Source: Bacteroidota bacterium
GTDB lineage: Bacteria > Bacteroidota > Bacteroidia > Chitinophagales > Chitinophagaceae
Direction of reading: 5' to 3'
Assembly (NCBI GenBank): GCA_018268055.1
Contig: JAFDXF010000011.1
Span: 21,302-85,301, forward strand
DNA length: 64,000 nt
The notes under the pieces are model-generated. The model was not told where the DNA came from and did no database searches. It was given only the letters and a program-made list of their open reading frames with translations. This document shows positions 9,676 through 18,801 of this stretch, in pieces (the stretch's first letter is position 1; every line of letters begins with the position of its first letter). The position numbers were made by a program, and so were the translations under genes.

Positions 9676-10875
9676 ATGTATTTCAAAAGAAAAGAATTTA
9701 TTCAAATAGGCTCCTTGGCAACTGCTTCAATGTTTTTGCCTAAATTTTTAAAAGCATTTGAACGCCCTGAAATGGTACCACCCGGCAATAAAGTAATGGT
9801 GATATTACAAATGGGTGGTGGTAATGACGGATTGAATACTGTGATACCTGTGCGTAATGACTTATACTACAAAGCAAGGCCAAAGTTGGGTATTGAAAGA
9901 ACAAAAGCATTAGCATTAGGCGATGAAGCAGGCTTGCATCCTGCATTAACCGGATTTAAAGAATTATTTGATGATGGTAGCTTGGGTATTCTAAACAGTG
10001 TGGGTTATCCCAATCCCGATCGTTCGCACTTTAGAAGTATGGATATCTGGCAAACAGCCAGCAATAGTAATGAGTACCTGACTTCCGGATGGGTAGGAAG
10101 ATATTTGGATGCTCAATGCAAAGAATGTGATAAACCAACACAAGCAATTGAAATTGATGATATTCTAAGTTTCGCAATGAAAGGAACACAAATGAATGGC
10201 ATAGCAGTGAAAGATCCGCAGCGACTTTATGGCACTGCCAATGAAAAATATTTTAAGGATATTAATAAAAATCATGTTAGCGAAAATGATGCACCGTTAA
10301 CAGAATATTTATATAAGACCCTTGCCGAAACAATGTCTTCAGCCGATTATATTTTCAAGCAAAGTAAACTGCATCCAACAGGCGCCGATTATCCTAAAAC
10401 AGATTTAGGGAAAAATTTAAAAACAATTGCTTCGTTGATTTTCTCTGACATCAATACAAAAGTGTATTATGTTTCTATTGGTAGTTTTGATACACACGTA
10501 GGCCAAGAGAATACACAGCAACGCCTTTTTACTGAAATGAGCGATGCTGTGCAAGCTTTTGTAAAAGATTTGAAAGCCAACAATCGTTTTGATGATGTAA
10601 TGTTGTTTACTTTTTCTGAATTTGGCAGACGGGTATCACAAAATGCAAGTGGTGGCACTGACCATGGTACAGCAAACAATATGTTTTTGATAAGTGGCGG
10701 ATTGAAGAAAAAAGGATTGATCAATGCAATGCCCGATCTCAATGATTTAGATCAGGGAGATTTGAAATACAAAGTTGACTTTAAAAATGTATATGCCACA
10801 ATGCTTCATAAATGGCTCGGTGCAGATGATCAAGCTATATTGGGTAAGCAATTTGATTATTTAGATTTTATATAG
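9676..10875 (+). CDS. DUF1501 domain protein, probably exported
   Basis: 399 aa. The N-terminus (MYFKRKEFIQIGSLATASMFLPKFLKA) is a Tat-like leader with a single Arg, typical of DUF1501 proteins. The fold is of the sulfatase/alkaline-phosphatase type: QMGGGNDGLNTVIPVRNDLYYKARP near the start, FDTHVGQ in the middle and FSEFGRRVSQNASGGTDHGTAN near the end, where Asp/His residues could bind metal. It forms a conserved pair with the upstream DUF1800 gene; the pair is thought to work together, but the activity is unknown. A short 5-bp hairpin with a T5 tail (10876-10895) may terminate the operon. Confidence 0.9.
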   Translation: MYFKRKEFIQIGSLATASMFLPKFLKAFERPEMVPPGNKVMVILQMGGGNDGLNTVIPVRNDLYYKARPKLGIERTKALALGDEAGLHPALTGFKELFDDGSLGILNSVGYPNPDRSHFRSMDIWQTASNSNEYLTSGWVGRYLDAQCKECDKPTQAIEIDDILSFAMKGTQMNGIAVKDPQRLYGTANEKYFKDINKNHVSENDAPLTEYLYKTLAETMSSADYIFKQSKLHPTGADYPKTDLGKNLKTIASLIFSDINTKVYYVSIGSFDTHVGQENTQQRLFTEMSDAVQAFVKDLKANNRFDDVMLFTFSEFGRRVSQNASGGTDHGTANNMFLISGGLKKKGLINAMPDLNDLDQGDLKYKVDFKNVYATMLHKWLGADDQAILGKQFDYLDFI

Positions 10876-10976
10876 TACTGTTTGCAGTAGTTTTTCTTTA
10901 AAAAATTGTGTTTCAACTTAGTTGATTCTTGTTAATGTATTAAAGGCTATACGATTGATTAATCTCTTAAATCACG

Positions 10977-11007
10977 TTTCAAATCGCCATAATATTTCAT
11001 ACCTTTG
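10977..11007 (+). promoter_or_regulatory. Bacteroidota-type promoter of ileS
   Basis: TTTC (10977-10980), 19-nt spacer, TACCTTTG (11000-11007). This matches the -33/-7 consensus of the Bacteroidota housekeeping sigma factor. It sits 20 bp before the ileS ATG, so the leader would be short. Confidence 0.7.
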
Positions 11008-11027
11008 CACTCATTTTTTAGAATAAT

Positions 11028-14000
11028 ATGAGTGTTTCTTACCGTGAATATAAAGGACTTAATTTGCCGGCTTTTGAGCAAGAAATAGCAGCTCAGTGGG
11101 CTGAAAATCAAGATTTTGAAAAAAGTATTACGCTGCGTGAAAGTGCAACTCCTTTCGTGTTTTACGAAGGGCCGCCCAGTGCCAATGGTATGCCCGGTAT
11201 TCACCACGTTATATCCCGAACATTGAAAGACCTTGTTTGCCGCTACAAAACAATGAAGGGTTTTCAGGTAAAAAGAAAAGGAGGATGGGATACACATGGA
11301 CTACCGGTTGAATTGGGTGTGGAGAAAGAATTAGGCATTACAAAAGAAGACATCGGTAAAAAAATTTCTATAGAAGAATACAACCTCAAATGTCGTGAGG
11401 CAGTTTTGAGATATAAAGACAAGTGGGATGATATAACACGCAAAATGGGTTATTGGGTTGATCTGAACGATCCTTATATCACATTCAAAAATGAATACAT
11501 TGAAACACTTTGGTGGTTGCTGAGTGAATTGTATAAAAAGGGATTACTTTATCAAAGTGTGAGTATTCAGCCTTATTCACCGGCAGCAGGTACGGGATTG
11601 AGTTCACACGAATTGAATCAACCGGGCACTTATAAAGATGTAAAAGACACGAGTGCTGTCGCCATGTTTAAAGCAGTACAAAATAAGCAAAGCAAATTCT
11701 TATTTGATGCTGCATCCAATGAAGAGGTTTTCTTTCTTGCATGGACTACCACACCTTGGACATTGCCCAGCAATCTTGGTTTGACTGTTGGCGGAAATAT
11801 TGATTATGTTTTGGTAAAAACGATAAATCCGTATTTGCACAATGAAATAAATATTGTTTTGGCCAAACCATTACTGCATAAATATTTCAAAACAGAGAAT
11901 GAAAATGCAGACTTTACATCTTATCAAAATGACGGGAAAAATATTCCGTATAGAATTTTAGCCGAATTCAAAGGCTCGGCAATAGAAGGATGCGAGTATG
12001 AACAACTACTGCCTTACGAAGCTAATTCATTGACCGTAATAGAAGAACTCACACCCGGAGCAAAACCATTTCGTGTTTTAGTGGATTCGTTTGTAACTAC
12101 TGAAGATGGTACCGGCATTGTACATACTGCACCTGCATTTGGTGCAGATGACTATAAAGTAGGTAAAAAATATAATATCGGCATATTGACGATGGTGGAT
12201 AGAGAAGGAAAATTTGTCAATGGATTGGGAGAGTTTAGCAATCGCTTTGTAAAAAATTATAAAGATGATGCTGCATATACTGATGTGAATGTGGACATTG
12301 CTGTTAAATTAAAAAAAGAGAACAGAGCATTTAAAGTAGAAAAATACGAGCATAGTTATCCGCATTGCTGGAGAACAGATAAGCCGATTCTTTACTACCC
12401 ATTGGATGCATGGTTTATCAAAACTACAGCATTGCGAGATAGAATGGTAGAACTAAATAAAACCATCAATTGGAAACCTAAGAGCACAGGCGAAGGAAGA
12501 TTTGGTAATTGGTTGGAAAATATGGTGGATTGGAACTTGAGCAGAAGCCGTTATTGGGGAACGCCATTACCTATTTGGAAAACAGAAGACGGAGAAGAAG
12601 AAATTTGTATCAGTAGTGTAGAAGAATTAACAAAGGAATTTCAAAAAGCAGAAGATGCAGGGTTTAATAAAAATACAACATTCAAAATCAAAAATTCAAA
12701 ATTGGATGTTGACTTGCACAAGCCTTTTGTTGATGAAATTGTTTTAGTCAGCTCCTCCGGAAAGCCAATGAAGCGTGTTGCTGATTTGATTGACGTATGG
12801 TTTGATAGTGGTGCCATGCCTTATGCACAATGGCATTTCCCTTTTGAAAATAAAGAAACATTCAAACAGTCTTTCCCGGCAGATTTTATTGCAGAAGGAG
12901 TGGACCAAACTCGCGGATGGTTTTATACATTGCATGCTATTGCTTCAATGGTGTTTGATTCTGTTGCCTATAAAACAGTGGTAAGCAATGGCCTTGTGCT
13001 GGACAAGAATGGTAATAAGATGAGTAAGCGATTGGGCAATGTGGTAGATCCTTTTGTAACGATTGAAAAATATGGAGCAGATGCTACCCGCTGGTATTTA
13101 ATTACCAATGCATCTCCTTGGGATAACTTGAAATTTGATGTAGAAGGCATTAAAGAAGTGCAAAGAAAATTCTTTGGTACATTATATAACACATATCAGT
13201 TTTTTGCATTGTATGCCAACGTAGATGGTTTTACCTTTAAAGAAGAATATATACCGCTGGAGAAAAGACCGGAGATTGACAGGTGGATATTATCATCACT
13301 TAATACAGTGGTGAAAAATGTAACCACATACATGGACGATTATGAGCCTACGCAGGCAGGTCGTTTGATTGAAGATTTTGTAGATGAGCATCTAAGCAAT
13401 TGGTATGTGCGTCTTTGCCGCCGCAGATTCTGGAAGCCGGCTCAAAGCAATGAAGCAACTTCGGTAAATGAGAAAGGAGTAATTTTTGATTTAGATAAAA
13501 TCAGTGCATATCAAACTCTTTTTGAATGTTTGGAAACACTCACTAGATTGATTGCACCGATCTCTCCATTCTTCAGTGATGCATTGTTTAGAAATTTGAA
13601 TGCAGTTGCGAATCGTTTTAATGCAGTATCAGTGCACCATGTCGACTTTCCAAGGGCCAATGAATCTGCAATTGATGAATTGCTGGAAGAAAGAATGCAG
13701 CTGGCACAAAGCGCATCTTCACTCATATTGTCACTCCGCAAAAAAGCAAATATTAAAGTACGACAACCATTACAAAAAGCATTGATTCCGGTATTGAACG
13801 CTTCTATGAAGGAACAACTGAAAAAGGTGGAAGACTTAATAAAGGCGGAAGTGAATGTAAAAGGAATTGAATACCTGAGCAGCGATAATACATTTATCCG
13901 GAAAAAGATAAAGCCCAATTTTGTTGCGTTAGGTAAAAAACTCGGTTCAAAAATGAAAGCTGTAACCGCAGCATTATCTACATTCACACAGGAAGACATA

Positions 14001-14438
14001 GCAATGTTGGAAAAAGAAGGACAATATAATTTGCTGGTTGATGGAGAACCCGTAATATTACAGATTACTGAAGTTGAAATTGGAAGCGAAGATATTCCGG
14101 GCTGGACAGTAGCCAATAAAGCCAATCTGACAGTAGCTCTGGATATAACTGTAACTTCCGAATTGGAGGCCGAAGGTAATGCCCGTGAGTTTGTAAACCG
14201 TATTCAGAAAATAAGAAAAGACAGTGGTTTTGAACTTACTGACAGAATAACCGTAAAAGCCTCTGCAACCGGAGAATTAAAAGATTCATTGGCAAGCTAT
14301 AAAGACTATATTTGCGCCGAAATTCTGGCTGATAAGTTGGAGTTTCTGCCCGAAATTCAGGATAATTCAGCTCCGAACATTACCGGAATTGAAATCAATG
14401 AAGTTTCATTAAATGTGATTGTTTCAAAAAAAGGGTAA
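11028..14438 (+). CDS. ileS: Isoleucyl-tRNA synthetase
   Basis: 1136 aa class I synthetase of the larger IleS type, consistent with Bacteroidota enzymes. The HIGH-type motif is in PPSANGMPGIHH (49-60) and the KMSKS-type motif is NKMSKRLGN at about 663. Between them lies the CP1 editing domain, with WTTTPWTLPSN and GTGIVHTAPAFGADD. The C-terminal half has the anticodon-binding helices, then a lysine-rich extension including LRKKANIKVRQPLQ. A strong promoter precedes it. The DksA-like gene starts 4 bp after its stop, so the two form an operon. Confidence 0.98.
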   Translation: MSVSYREYKGLNLPAFEQEIAAQWAENQDFEKSITLRESATPFVFYEGPPSANGMPGIHHVISRTLKDLVCRYKTMKGFQVKRKGGWDTHGLPVELGVEKELGITKEDIGKKISIEEYNLKCREAVLRYKDKWDDITRKMGYWVDLNDPYITFKNEYIETLWWLLSELYKKGLLYQSVSIQPYSPAAGTGLSSHELNQPGTYKDVKDTSAVAMFKAVQNKQSKFLFDAASNEEVFFLAWTTTPWTLPSNLGLTVGGNIDYVLVKTINPYLHNEINIVLAKPLLHKYFKTENENADFTSYQNDGKNIPYRILAEFKGSAIEGCEYEQLLPYEANSLTVIEELTPGAKPFRVLVDSFVTTEDGTGIVHTAPAFGADDYKVGKKYNIGILTMVDREGKFVNGLGEFSNRFVKNYKDDAAYTDVNVDIAVKLKKENRAFKVEKYEHSYPHCWRTDKPILYYPLDAWFIKTTALRDRMVELNKTINWKPKSTGEGRFGNWLENMVDWNLSRSRYWGTPLPIWKTEDGEEEICISSVEELTKEFQKAEDAGFNKNTTFKIKNSKLDVDLHKPFVDEIVLVSSSGKPMKRVADLIDVWFDSGAMPYAQWHFPFENKETFKQSFPADFIAEGVDQTRGWFYTLHAIASMVFDSVAYKTVVSNGLVLDKNGNKMSKRLGNVVDPFVTIEKYGADATRWYLITNASPWDNLKFDVEGIKEVQRKFFGTLYNTYQFFALYANVDGFTFKEEYIPLEKRPEIDRWILSSLNTVVKNVTTYMDDYEPTQAGRLIEDFVDEHLSNWYVRLCRRRFWKPAQSNEATSVNEKGVIFDLDKISAYQTLFECLETLTRLIAPISPFFSDALFRNLNAVANRFNAVSVHHVDFPRANESAIDELLEERMQLAQSASSLILSLRKKANIKVRQPLQKALIPVLNASMKEQLKKVEDLIKAEVNVKGIEYLSSDNTFIRKKIKPNFVALGKKLGSKMKAVTAALSTFTQEDIAMLEKEGQYNLLVDGEPVILQITEVEIGSEDIPGWTVANKANLTVALDITVTSELEAEGNAREFVNRIQKIRKDSGFELTDRITVKASATGELKDSLASYKDYICAEILADKLEFLPEIQDNSAPNITGIEINEVSLNVIVSKKG

Positions 14439-14442
14439 CATT

Positions 14443-15342
14443 ATGGCAATTAAGAAAAAACCGGCCGCTAAAAAAGCCGCCAAACCTGCACCTAAACCCG
14501 CTGCCAAAAAAAGCGGTAAACCTGCTGCAAAAAAAACAGTAGCAAAAAAACCGGCACCTGCTGCTAAAAAGGTAACAAAGCCTGCACCCAAAGCTGTAGC
14601 TAAGAAACCTGCCAAAGTAGTACATAAACCTGCAGCTAAGCCTATAGTGAAGGCTAAAGTTATTGCAAAACCAGCACCAAAACCAACACCAAAACCAGCC
14701 GCTAAGCCTGTTCCAAAACCAGAACCGGCAAAAGTAGTAAACACTCAAAAGCCAGAAGCTGCAAAACCAGCTGCAAAAAAACATGGCGGTGTTGATCCGA
14801 AATCGTTAGTATCTATAAAACCTAAAGTACAACCTGTAGTGAAGAAAGAACCTGTTAAAGCAGAAAAAATTGTTATACCACCGATTAAAACAACATCATC
14901 TGTAAAATATGATCCTGATTTTACAAAATCATTATTGGATAAATCTGAACCACTTGTAGAAGCAGCGAAGCCCATAGTTCGATATTCTGACAGTGAGTTG
15001 GCTGAATTCAGAGAATTGATACAACGTAAGTTGGACTCCGCTAAAAAAGAATTAGCCTATTTACAAGGTCTTATTACTCGCAAAGATGAAGGTGGTGATA
15101 TGGATGAAGGACGTTATATGACTATGGAAGATGGTAGTGTAAGCATGGAAAGAGAACAATTGAGCCAGATGGCGAGCCGTCAGCTTACTTTTATAGATCA
15201 TTTGGAAAAAGCATTGATGCGTATTGAGAATAAAACTTATGGCATCTGCCGAGTTTCCGGAAAACTGATTGACAAAGCAAGATTACGTGCTGTGCCACAT
15301 GCCACTTTAAGCATAGAGGCCAAACAATCGATGAACAAATAA
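14443..15342 (+). CDS. TraR/DksA-like protein with a long histone-H1-like Lys/Ala/Pro tail
   Basis: 299 aa from the ATG at 14443, 4 bp after ileS. Residues 1-115 are almost pure Ala, Lys and Pro (repeats such as AKPAPKPAAKK), resembling histone H1-type DNA-binding tails. A linker follows (120-180), then a coiled coil (about 185-265: AEFRELIQRKLDSAKKELAYL and an acidic KDEGGDMDEG loop) and a C-terminal block YGICRVSGKLIDKARLRAVPHATLSIEAK. That block matches the DksA zinc-finger region, but only one of the four zinc cysteines remains, so it probably binds no zinc. DksA-type proteins act in the RNA polymerase secondary channel. In many Bacteroidota lspA follows this gene; here it does not. Confidence 0.85.
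   Translation: MAIKKKPAAKKAAKPAPKPAAKKSGKPAAKKTVAKKPAPAAKKVTKPAPKAVAKKPAKVVHKPAAKPIVKAKVIAKPAPKPTPKPAAKPVPKPEPAKVVNTQKPEAAKPAAKKHGGVDPKSLVSIKPKVQPVVKKEPVKAEKIVIPPIKTTSSVKYDPDFTKSLLDKSEPLVEAAKPIVRYSDSELAEFRELIQRKLDSAKKELAYLQGLITRKDEGGDMDEGRYMTMEDGSVSMEREQLSQMASRQLTFIDHLEKALMRIENKTYGICRVSGKLIDKARLRAVPHATLSIEAKQSMNK
14452..14785 (+). repeat. Low-complexity repeat coding for the Ala/Lys/Pro tail
   Basis: Degenerate repeats of 9-15 bp built on gct/gcc, aaa and cct/cca codons, encoding AKPAPK- and AAKK-like units. They keep several other frames open by chance on both strands. This kind of DNA expands and contracts easily, so tail length probably varies among relatives. Confidence 0.8.
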
Positions 15343-15362
15343 GATAGACTTAAATATTTTTT

Positions 15363-15399
15363 GCGAAGGAGGCTATCATAATATGGTAGCCTCCTTCGC
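15363..15399. terminator. Long hairpin between convergent genes
   Basis: Perfect 13-bp stem (gcgaaggaggcta / tagcctccttcgc) with an 11-nt loop between the DksA-like gene (ends 15342) and the gene ending at 15440. The T tract after it is weak (tatttat), so it may work as a poor terminator or as a 3' stabilising hairpin. Confidence 0.6.
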
Positions 15400-15439
15400 T
15401 ATTTATCCATGTTGGTTTAGCTGTGAGTAATATATCAGA

Positions 15440-16288
15440 TTAAAATTTGATAGCCGCATTGAGTGTAAGGAAAAATGTATTTGAAACATTTTCTGTAACC
15501 GTTTTATAAGTAGTACCACTTGGCCTTGTAATAGTAGCTTGAACTACGATTGGGTTTTTGGCAATACAATAGGTTGGGCTCAAACCAAAAGCAAATTGGT
15601 GATATTTATATATTAAAGGCAAGCTCAATTCATAATCTAAAATATTGACAGAGTTGGCACTTTGTATCGTAGTGTTCACCGTTACATTCTTCCGATTATT
15701 CTTTATAAGAATTTCACCGATGTAATTTTTATAAAAGTTTTTTGTGCCGGCATTGAGTATAGCTGTGGGTGTAGCTGTAAAATTGTTATTATCAAAATCA
15801 AACTCATGGTCTAATCCACATTGCAAAACAAAATCATTTTTACTGCCAAAATTTAATACGGGTTGCAAGGTTGCTTCAATGGGTCCAAAATCATAATCTG
15901 CCATAAATGATAAAGAAGCTTTGATTTCAGACTTTACATTGGTACTATTACTATTGTAGAAATTTTTTTCGGCAGCAGCTTCTCCGGTGAAGTTGCCAAC
16001 AGAAAAATCATAACCGGCTCTCAGCGATCCTCCATCTACTCTTGCATCGGAGCTTCGTGTTAGATACGAGAGGCTGCCTTCTATGAAGGCACCTGACTTA
16101 TGATAGTATCCTATTGTGGGAGATAGATATGGCGTAGGCAATGAATCTTTCCTTCCTAAATAAATAGCATTTGTGTTAAACTCAAGTTGAAAGAGACCAT
16201 GAGTTTTGTTCGTACTATCCAATTCACCGGATTGAGAAAATGCAGATAGGTCTATTAACATAAATGCAAAAATTGCAAGCCATTTCAT
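15440..16288 (-). CDS. Predicted outer-membrane or periplasmic protein, unknown function
   Basis: 282 aa from the ATG at 16288, which gives a signal peptide (MKWLAIFAFMLIDLSAFSQ). The upstream in-frame start would add 33 unrelated residues. The mature part alternates hydrophobic and polar residues in short beta strands (for example GGSLRAGYDFSVGNFTGEAAAEKNFY and YHQFAFGLSPTYC) and ends in FLTLNAAIKF with a terminal Phe, as expected for a small beta-barrel of 10-14 strands. No family is recognised. Two copies of CAAACGTA (16312-16319 and 16464-16471), read on the minus strand as TACGTTTG, are possible -7 elements. Confidence 0.65.
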   Translation of the reverse strand: MKWLAIFAFMLIDLSAFSQSGELDSTNKTHGLFQLEFNTNAIYLGRKDSLPTPYLSPTIGYYHKSGAFIEGSLSYLTRSSDARVDGGSLRAGYDFSVGNFTGEAAAEKNFYNSNSTNVKSEIKASLSFMADYDFGPIEATLQPVLNFGSKNDFVLQCGLDHEFDFDNNNFTATPTAILNAGTKNFYKNYIGEILIKNNRKNVTVNTTIQSANSVNILDYELSLPLIYKYHQFAFGLSPTYCIAKNPIVVQATITRPSGTTYKTVTENVSNTFFLTLNAAIKF

Positions 16289-16494
16289 ATAAAAAGGGTT
16301 ATATATAAAAGCAAACGTAAAATACTTTAGTGCAGTTATCGCATAATAAAACCTGTTTAACAGATGAATAAGAAGTACTGCAAACAAGGAATTTCCAAAT
16401 CTGCTTCATTAAAAATGTTGCAACTAAGAAAGTGAAGAGTTATTGGGAATGTAGAAGTGGTTTCAAACGTAGAATAATAAAGTTACTTTGGTTA

Positions 16495-17562
16495 TTATAC
16501 TTTCTCAAGTTGTTGTTTCAGGTATTGACCAATTATTTTTGGAAATGCAAATTCTGTTAAACGGTTTTTGGGTAGCCACAGAAGTTTTTTATTTTCTAAA
16601 GGTTTTCTATCTAATCTCAAATGAACAAATCTTGCATAAATTATTTGGTGCGTTAATCGCTGTTCTATTGTTTCTGAATTTGCGGTAAGTTCATAAGACT
16701 TTGGAATGAGTAGCAATTCTTTTTCTGCTTGTTTTAAAACTGTGTCAATGGATTTTTCCTTTTTTGTTTCAACGATAGGAAACAAATATAACCCCTGCCA
16801 AATGCCCTTTGCGTTTTGATGATGAATAGCAATTCTTTTTTTGTATGATAATATCAAAAATGAAAAATATCTTTTTTGAACCGCTATTTTTTTCTCTTTG
16901 ATGGGGAGAAGAGATACAGTGTTATTGCGGTATGCTACGCAATTATTTTTAAAAATGCAGTTCTTGCAATTGGGTAATGCTGGTTTACAAACCGTAGCTC
17001 CAAAATCCATTATTGCCTGATTGTATAATCCCGGGTTTTTTTTATCTAAAAGTTTTTCGGCAAGTATTACAAATTCTGTTTTACCTGTTGTTGAATCAAT
17101 AGGTGTTTTAATTCCGAATACCCGAGCCAGCACTCGATATACATTGCCATCTACTACTGCATAAGGCAGATTAAAAGCAAATGATGCGATAGCAGATGCT
17201 GTATAAGGTCCGATTCCTTTTAATGATTTTATAGATTCATAATCATTGGGAAATTTTCCTTTCAACTCCTGAGATATAAATTTTGCAGTTGCATGAAGAT
17301 TACGACATCTGGTATAGTAACCCAGACCTTCCCATAGTTTAAAGACACTCTTTTCCGATGCCTGAGCCAATTGATGAACAGTAGGAAATTTTTTTATAAA
17401 ACGTTCGTAGTACGCTAAACCCTGATCTACTCTTGTTTGTTGTAAAATAATTTCACTCAGCCATATTTTATAAGGATCTTTCTCTCCCTTCCAGGGCATA
17501 GAACGGTTATTTTGTTTTTTGTTCCATTCCAATAGCTTTTTGGTAAAAAATGAAGGGGTCAT
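16495..17562 (-). CDS. mutY: A/G-specific adenine glycosylase
   Basis: 355 aa. MutY removes adenine mispaired with 8-oxoguanine. The catalytic Glu37 is in SEIILQQTRV, the helix-hairpin-helix is LKGIGPYTASAIASFAF (114-130), and the catalytic Asp138 is in AVVDGNVYRV. Cys192, Cys199, Cys202 and Cys208 (C-x6-C-x2-C-x5-C) ligate the 4Fe-4S cluster. The C-terminal half (230-350) is the MutT-like domain that recognises the oxidised guanine. It is divergent from the HU-type gene, with a 159-bp spacer. Confidence 0.96.
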   Translation of the reverse strand: MTPSFFTKKLLEWNKKQNNRSMPWKGEKDPYKIWLSEIILQQTRVDQGLAYYERFIKKFPTVHQLAQASEKSVFKLWEGLGYYTRCRNLHATAKFISQELKGKFPNDYESIKSLKGIGPYTASAIASFAFNLPYAVVDGNVYRVLARVFGIKTPIDSTTGKTEFVILAEKLLDKKNPGLYNQAIMDFGATVCKPALPNCKNCIFKNNCVAYRNNTVSLLPIKEKKIAVQKRYFSFLILSYKKRIAIHHQNAKGIWQGLYLFPIVETKKEKSIDTVLKQAEKELLLIPKSYELTANSETIEQRLTHQIIYARFVHLRLDRKPLENKKLLWLPKNRLTEFAFPKIIGQYLKQQLEKV

Positions 17563-17721
17563 AAAAACACTTAAATGTTTCGATTGGTGGCTAAATATCC
17601 TGCATTTTGTCCCTTCATATTAAAAAAAATAAAAAAAAATCCTATTTGGTTGAATATCATTACAATTTGCCTTAAATTGGCATATATTTTCAACCAATTA
17701 AACCAACTTAAATCTGCAACC

Positions 17722-18045
17722 ATGAGAAAGGCCGATTTGGTAAATCAGATTTCCGAGAAAACAGGTATTCCCAAAGTGGATGTACTTGTAACACTTGAAA
17801 CACTTTTCAAGCAAGTAAAAGATACACTTACTGAAGGGGAGAATATTTATATTCGTGGATTTGGAAGCTTTGTTACTAAAAAAAGAGCAGCAAAAATTGG
17901 CCGTAACATAAAAAAGAATGTTGCTGTTCATATTCCGGAACATTACATCCCTGCATTTAAACCAGCAAAAGAATTTGTAGCAGAAGTAAAAAAACTGAAA
18001 GAACCTAAACCTGATTCAGGGCCTGGCGAGGATGTTGATAATTAA
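17722..18045 (+). CDS. HU/IHF-family DNA-binding protein
   Basis: 107 aa from the ATG at 17722 (MRKADLVNQISEKTG); an upstream in-frame Met would add 49 residues unlike the family. This is a small dimeric nucleoid protein that bends DNA. The arm region is present as IYIRGFGSFVTKKRAAKIGRNI, but the usual arm tip is changed to HIPEHYIPAFKPAKEF. The C-terminus has an additional short Pro/acidic tail (EPKPDSGPGEDVDN). It lies between mutY and the rng block, an arrangement frequent in Bacteroidota. Confidence 0.93.
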   Translation: MRKADLVNQISEKTGIPKVDVLVTLETLFKQVKDTLTEGENIYIRGFGSFVTKKRAAKIGRNIKKNVAVHIPEHYIPAFKPAKEFVAEVKKLKEPKPDSGPGEDVDN

Positions 18046-18466
18046 GCCAATTGTATTTTATCCAAACACAATATCTTTTGGGTAACAGTAGTGTGCTCTA
18101 ATAATTTTTGCCCTAAAATCTATTTTTTATCAGTAAAAAATTATCTGATTAAAGTATTATAAACTATTTGTATAATATTCATTATCAGATATTTACGTAT
18201 AGTATTGTTTCGAATATTCAATAATGGATAATTTTCTGATTATCAGGTTAATAAGCCAATAAGATTGGAAATTTCAGAAAAAAACCTCAACTTCGCAGCC
18301 CGTTTATTTTTGATTAGATGTTGGAAGGTGGAATAAATCAAAGAAGGGATTGATTTTTCTAATCAATAGATATTAATATCATAGAACGGATTGAAAAAGC
18401 AAAAAGTAGTTGTCCTGAAAAAGGATGAAACTTATTTATAAACAATTATTAAAAAAATTATCAGAG
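18046..18466. other. AT-rich gene-free stretch with repeated ATCAG/CTGAT motifs
   Basis: No ORF is credible in these 421 bp. The sequence contains TTATCAG (18127-18133), TTATCTGAT (18141-18149), ATTATCAGATA (18181-18191) and the 11-bp palindrome CTGATTATCAG (18236-18246). The same 11-mer occurs in the other large AT-rich gap (25875-25885). It may be a regulatory region for the small ribosomal-type gene and rng, with the motif a possible protein-binding site. Confidence 0.4.
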
Positions 18467-18563
18467 TATGCCTTGTGGTAAAAAAAGAAAGCGTCATAAA
18501 ATTGCGACGCACAAGCGTAAAAAAAGACTGAGAAAGAACCGTCATAAAAAGAGAAATAAGTAA
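18467..18563 (+). CDS. Tiny basic ribosomal protein, AURKAIP1/COX24 (mS38-like) type, frame broken at an A8 run
   Basis: The ATG at 18467 begins MPCGKK, then the A8 run at 18479-18486 throws the frame off and it stops after ten codons. With seven A the ORF would read MPCGKKRKRHKIATHKRKK and on to HKKRNK, about 31 aa and one third Lys. That matches the very short AURKAIP1/COX24-domain proteins annotated throughout Bacteroidota, related to mitochondrial small-subunit protein mS38. Downstream of the A run the frame is intact to the TAA at 18561. Explanations are a sequencing error in the homopolymer, polymerase or ribosome slippage on A8, or use of a GTG at 18474 (giving MVKKRKRHK). A truly lost gene seems least likely given its conservation. 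Confidence 0.7.
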
Positions 18564-18801
18564 TTGAGTTATTGATTAGTTGTCAAATACGAGTTGAGCA
18601 ATATCGCTCCGATTCAAGATTGCCAACTAATCATAATTTATATTATTTAATATGATGATAATTCAGTCGCCGGTTCTTGTCTGTGTTGGTTTTCCCTCAT
18701 TTCCTTTATCAGCAAAAACCTTCCCATTTACTGTTATTTCAGTCGGACAGAATTGACCGGTGTTTTTACAGCATGGAGGCATTGATGTATGTGAAGCTGT
18801 A

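Noticed and set aside
14395..14784. Long minus-strand open frames opposite the Ala/Lys/Pro tail
   Set aside because: They are Phe/Cys/Gly-rich mirror images of a repetitive coding sequence, without a start context or family resemblance.
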